From NCBI GenBank assembly GCA_029780415.1, contig JAKOYN010000128.1, forward strand, positions 1-26,271: a DNA stretch of 26,271 bases, given 5' to 3'. The translations under genes were made by a program, and so were the position numbers. The stretch comes from RXIX01 sp003989075. GTDB lineage: Bacteria > Pseudomonadota > Gammaproteobacteria > Competibacterales > Competibacteraceae. The notes beneath the pieces were generated by a model, which ran no database searches, had not been told where the DNA came from, and saw only the letters and a program-made list of their open reading frames with translations. Shown here piece after piece: positions 24,341-26,271 of the stretch. Position 1 is the stretch's first letter, and every line of letters starts with the position of its first letter.

Positions 24341-25668
24341 GCGGATGCACCTCGACCAATGGCGTAGTAGACAAAGCCCTGCTCGTGCAGGTAATCAGGC
24401 TCATAGAGATTGCGGCCATCGAATATGACCGGCTGCTTGAGCTGTTCGCGGATCGCGGCAAAATCGGGACTGCGGAACAGAATCCATTCGGTGACGATGA
24501 TCAGCGCATCGGCGCCGGCCAGCGCGTCCATTGGCCGCTCACAGAGTTGCAGATCGGGCCGCTCGCCATAAATACGCCGCGCCTCGATCATCGCTGCCGG
24601 GTCATGTGCCCGCACCGTGCAGCCGGCGTCCCACAGCGCTTCAAGCAGCACCCGGCTGGGCGCCTCGCGCATGTCGTCGGTGCCGGGCTTGAATGCCAGC
24701 CCCCATAGGGCAAAGGTGCGCCCGCGTAGGTCGCCCTGGAAATGGCGCTGGATCTTGCTAAACAGTACGGTCTTTTGCCGCTCGTTGACCGATTCCACTG
24801 CCTGCAGCAGCGCCGCTTCATAGCGGATGCTACGGGCGGTGTGCTCCAGAGCCTTCACATCCTTGGGAAAGCAGGAGCCGCCGTATCCGGCGCCCGGATA
24901 GATGAAATGGTAACCGATGCGCGGATCGGCGCCGATGCCAACCCGCACTTTCTCGATGTCTGCACCGAGCCGTTCGGCCAGATTGGCCATTTCGTTCATG
25001 AAGCTGATCTTGGTGGCGAGCATGGCGTTGGCGGCGTACTTGGTCAGTTCCGCCGAGCGCACGTCCATTTCAATCAGCCGGTCGCGGTTGCGATTGAACG
25101 GTGCGTACAGGTTGCGCAATTGCACGGTGGCGCGGTGATCGTCGCTGCCGACGATGATCCGGTCGGGACGCATGAAATCCTGAATCGCCGCGCCTTCCTT
25201 GAGGAATTCCGGATTGGAAACCACCGAGAATGGAATGTCCCGGCCCCGCTCGGCCAGCACGGCAGCAATGGTTTCATGCACCACGTCGGCAGTGCCCACC
25301 GGCACGGTGGATTTGTTGACCACCACCCGATAGTCCTCAAGGTGCTGGCCGATGCTGCGGGCTACGGCGCGCACATGCTGCAAATCAGCGGAGCCGTCCT
25401 CGTCCGGCGGTGTACCGACTGCGATGAACTGGAACAGGCCGTGGGCGACGCCTGCGGCGATATCGGTTGTGAAGCGCAGGCGACCGGCCGCGCTGTTGCG
25501 CCGCACGACCTCATCAAGGCCCGGCTCGTGAATCGGAATCTCGCCACGCTGGAGCATGGCCACTTTGCGCGGATCGACATCGACGCAGAGCACGTCATTG
25601 CCAACTTCAGCGAAACAGGCGCCGGTGACCAGGCCGACATAGCCGGAACCGAACAGGGTGATTTTCAT
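24337..25668 (-). CDS. ugd: UDP-glucose 6-dehydrogenase
   Basis: The 443-aa enzyme oxidises UDP-glucose to UDP-glucuronate with two NAD+. The N-terminal Rossmann motif is FGSGYVG (residues 6-12). The catalytic Cys266 sits in GAGYGGSCFPKD, and FKPGTDDMREAPS marks the C-terminal UDP-binding domain. The motif set fits UDP-glucose rather than GDP-mannose dehydrogenase, although the two families are related and manC is adjacent. The start ATG at 25668 gives the conserved MKITLFGSGYVG opening; the Shine-Dalgarno is poor. Upstream sequence is phage debris, so the promoter of this two-gene operon lies within or beyond it. Confidence 0.93.
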   Translation of the reverse strand: MKITLFGSGYVGLVTGACFAEVGNDVLCVDVDPRKVAMLQRGEIPIHEPGLDEVVRRNSAAGRLRFTTDIAAGVAHGLFQFIAVGTPPDEDGSADLQHVRAVARSIGQHLEDYRVVVNKSTVPVGTADVVHETIAAVLAERGRDIPFSVVSNPEFLKEGAAIQDFMRPDRIIVGSDDHRATVQLRNLYAPFNRNRDRLIEMDVRSAELTKYAANAMLATKISFMNEMANLAERLGADIEKVRVGIGADPRIGYHFIYPGAGYGGSCFPKDVKALEHTARSIRYEAALLQAVESVNERQKTVLFSKIQRHFQGDLRGRTFALWGLAFKPGTDDMREAPSRVLLEALWDAGCTVRAHDPAAMIEARRIYGERPDLQLCERPMDALAGADALIIVTEWILFRSPDFAAIREQLKQPVIFDGRNLYEPDYLHEQGFVYYAIGRGASA

Positions 25669-25829
25669 GGGGTGTGGACTCGTCTTGGAAAATTCGCAGG
25701 CGCTGCTGGTGTCACACCAGCGGGTTTGCCAGCCAATTTACCATATCCCGGTCCGTCAGCCGTCAGATCGGCCTGCATCGCGCCGGCAATGACGAAGGTG
25801 CGATCATGCGCTGCGTGAAGCAGGTCATC
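25665..25829 (-). pseudogene. Fragment of Mu-like head protein (gp30/F type)
   Basis: In this frame 54 codons read DDLLHAAHDRTFVIAGAMQADL and then lose resemblance, ending at a TGA that overlaps the ugd ATG. The first 22 residues resemble the N-terminal part of Mu gp30/F-type head morphogenesis proteins (pattern W-x-D-L ... H-x-x-A-F-V-V-A-G-A). The order after a portal fragment on the same strand is right for a Mu-like head operon. Identification is from memory of the motif. Confidence 0.45.
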
Positions 25830-25974
25830 TTTTGGTGGGACAGTTTCTCGCGAAAGTCCATCAGATCGGCGCTGTCGTCCAGGGCGGCGCGCACCGGGTC
25901 GAGCAGGGTGTTGATCAGCGGCCCGGCCTCATTGCCCAGGTGCTCCACAGCGGCATCGAGCCCGGCCAGACCCG

Positions 25975-26082
25975 TAGGGGCAGGCCCCCGTGCCTGCCCT
26001 GTGTGCCGTGTCGGTTCTGTCTGGATTCCCGCATGCGCGGGAATGACGTGTCGAATCCGGGCGACCACGGGGGGCGCCCCTA
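25975..26082. mobile_element. MITE-like element with TA ends in the portal remnant
   Basis: This 108-bp element is bounded by TAGGGGC and GCCCCTA, which form terminal inverted repeats continuing imperfectly into C-rich sequence. It holds an inner hairpin near each end (GGGCAGGC/GCCTGCCC on the left) and a central palindrome ATTCCCGC-ATGC-GCGGGAAT. It has no coding capacity. TA at both ends suggests TA target duplication, as used by IS630/Tc1-type transposases. The net gain of 106 bp is what breaks the surrounding reading frame. Confidence 0.7.
26032..26051. repeat. Central palindrome of the MITE-like element
   Basis: ATTCCCGC and GCGGGAAT are perfect 8-base arms around ATGC, followed by GACG. 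The same core with longer arms occurs at 10248-10275. Translated on the minus strand it gives the VIPAHAGIQ string often seen in spurious ORFs over such repeats. Confidence 0.7.
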
Positions 26083-26182
26083 CCCGAGGGGGAACGATTC
26101 ATGGTGTGGTTGACGGCGGCCGGTGTGCCCAGTAATTCCGCCGCTTCGTCGGGATTGGGTAGGCCGAACTTATCGCGCACGA

Positions 26183-26271
26183 ATGGGCTTGCGGGCCGAT
26201 GAAGGGGCGGATGATGTGGAAATTCTGCGCTACATCGAGCGCTATAGGCACCGCCGCGACTTGATCTACGT
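26183..26271 (+). CDS. Possible start of an unrecognised gene at the right edge
   Basis: From ATG 26183 an open frame runs off the window: MGLRADEGADDVEILRYIER, then YRHRRDLIYV. The composition (charged, helix-forming) looks like real protein, more so than the opposite strand. No Shine-Dalgarno is visible, and the frame is also open upstream through the antisense of the portal remnant, so the true start is uncertain. A DLIYV ending could lead into the IYVDE-type motif of IS630-like transposases, but this is a guess. Confidence 0.3.
   Translation, partial: MGLRADEGADDVEILRYIERYRHRRDLIY

Larger units (their letters stand above)
25838..26180 (-). pseudogene. Fragment of Mu-like portal protein (gp29/DUF935), interrupted
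   Basis: Two pieces in different frames match the C-terminal end of Mu gp29-like portal proteins. The first begins VRDKFGLPNPDEAAELLGTP (from 26180, a GTG with no ribosome-binding site). The second is LDAAVEHLGNEAGPLINTLL and DPVRAALDDSADLMDFREKLS. A MITE-like element at 25975-26082 sits between them. Deleting it with one TA joins the pieces in frame. The N-terminal bulk of the portal gene is absent at the upstream side and the extreme C-terminus is lost at 25838, where sequence runs into a head-protein fragment. Confidence 0.6.

Noticed and set aside
24742..25818. 358-aa plus-strand frame opposite ugd
   Set aside because: Shadow of ugd; no motif or ribosome-binding site.
25929..26068. VIPAHAGIQ-type peptide as part of a real protein
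   Set aside because: It is the translation of a dispersed palindromic repeat inside the MITE-like element, not a protein motif.

Overview
The window is a GC-rich stretch of a bacterial chromosome, most likely from a gammaproteobacterium. The core genes (7Fe ferredoxin fdxA, cnoX/ybbN, rsgA divergent from orn, ETF-ubiquinone oxidoreductase, manB, manC, ugd) are of gammaproteobacterial type. Placement in or near the Competibacteraceae/Chromatiales is only an impression. No tRNA, rRNA or CRISPR array is visible. Coding density is high and most starts have a recognisable Shine-Dalgarno sequence.

Left part (1-13.5 kb), housekeeping and metabolism. An AraC-type regulator, cut by the window edge, diverges from a GMC-family flavin dehydrogenase. 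A MgtC/DUF4010 membrane protein follows, then divergently fdxA and cnoX. After a long convergent hairpin come an orphan periplasmic sulfate-binding protein, a LysE-type exporter and rsgA on the minus strand, with orn divergent from rsgA. An Azotobacter RhdA-type rhodanese diverges from a DUF502 membrane protein. ETF-QO and the phosphomannomutase manB are both on the minus strand.

Middle part (13.5-22.9 kb), an accessory block between manB and manC/ugd. On the minus strand, four consecutive genes encode exported proteins: a 322-aa protein with two copies of an unrecognised Cys-pair module, a 1087-aa tricorn-like protease with an intact catalytic tetrad, a 215-aa Cys-containing protein, and a broken serine carboxypeptidase (S10). 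The S10 gene is disrupted by a 73-bp insertion that includes an exact second copy of 39 bp. It has also lost its C-terminal catalytic half to an unrelated tail. Divergent from this cassette is a two-component system: a kinase with two tandem periplasmic solute-binding domains and a NarL-type regulator. The divergent promoter region holds a good imperfect palindrome. I read the block as a candidate peptide-sensing and secreted-proteolysis module; that is inference and is the part most worth following up.

Right part (22.9-26.3 kb). ugd and manC overlap by 4 bp and make UDP-glucuronate and GDP-mannose; with manB they point to exopolysaccharide synthesis. Upstream of ugd is the wreck of a Mu-like prophage: a portal (gp29/DUF935) C-terminal fragment followed directly by an apparent gp30/F head-protein fragment. 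A ~108-bp MITE-like element ending in TA interrupts the portal fragment, and removing the element with one TA restores the portal reading frame exactly. The element carries an inner palindrome of the same family as one that ends the DUF502 gene at 10.25 kb.
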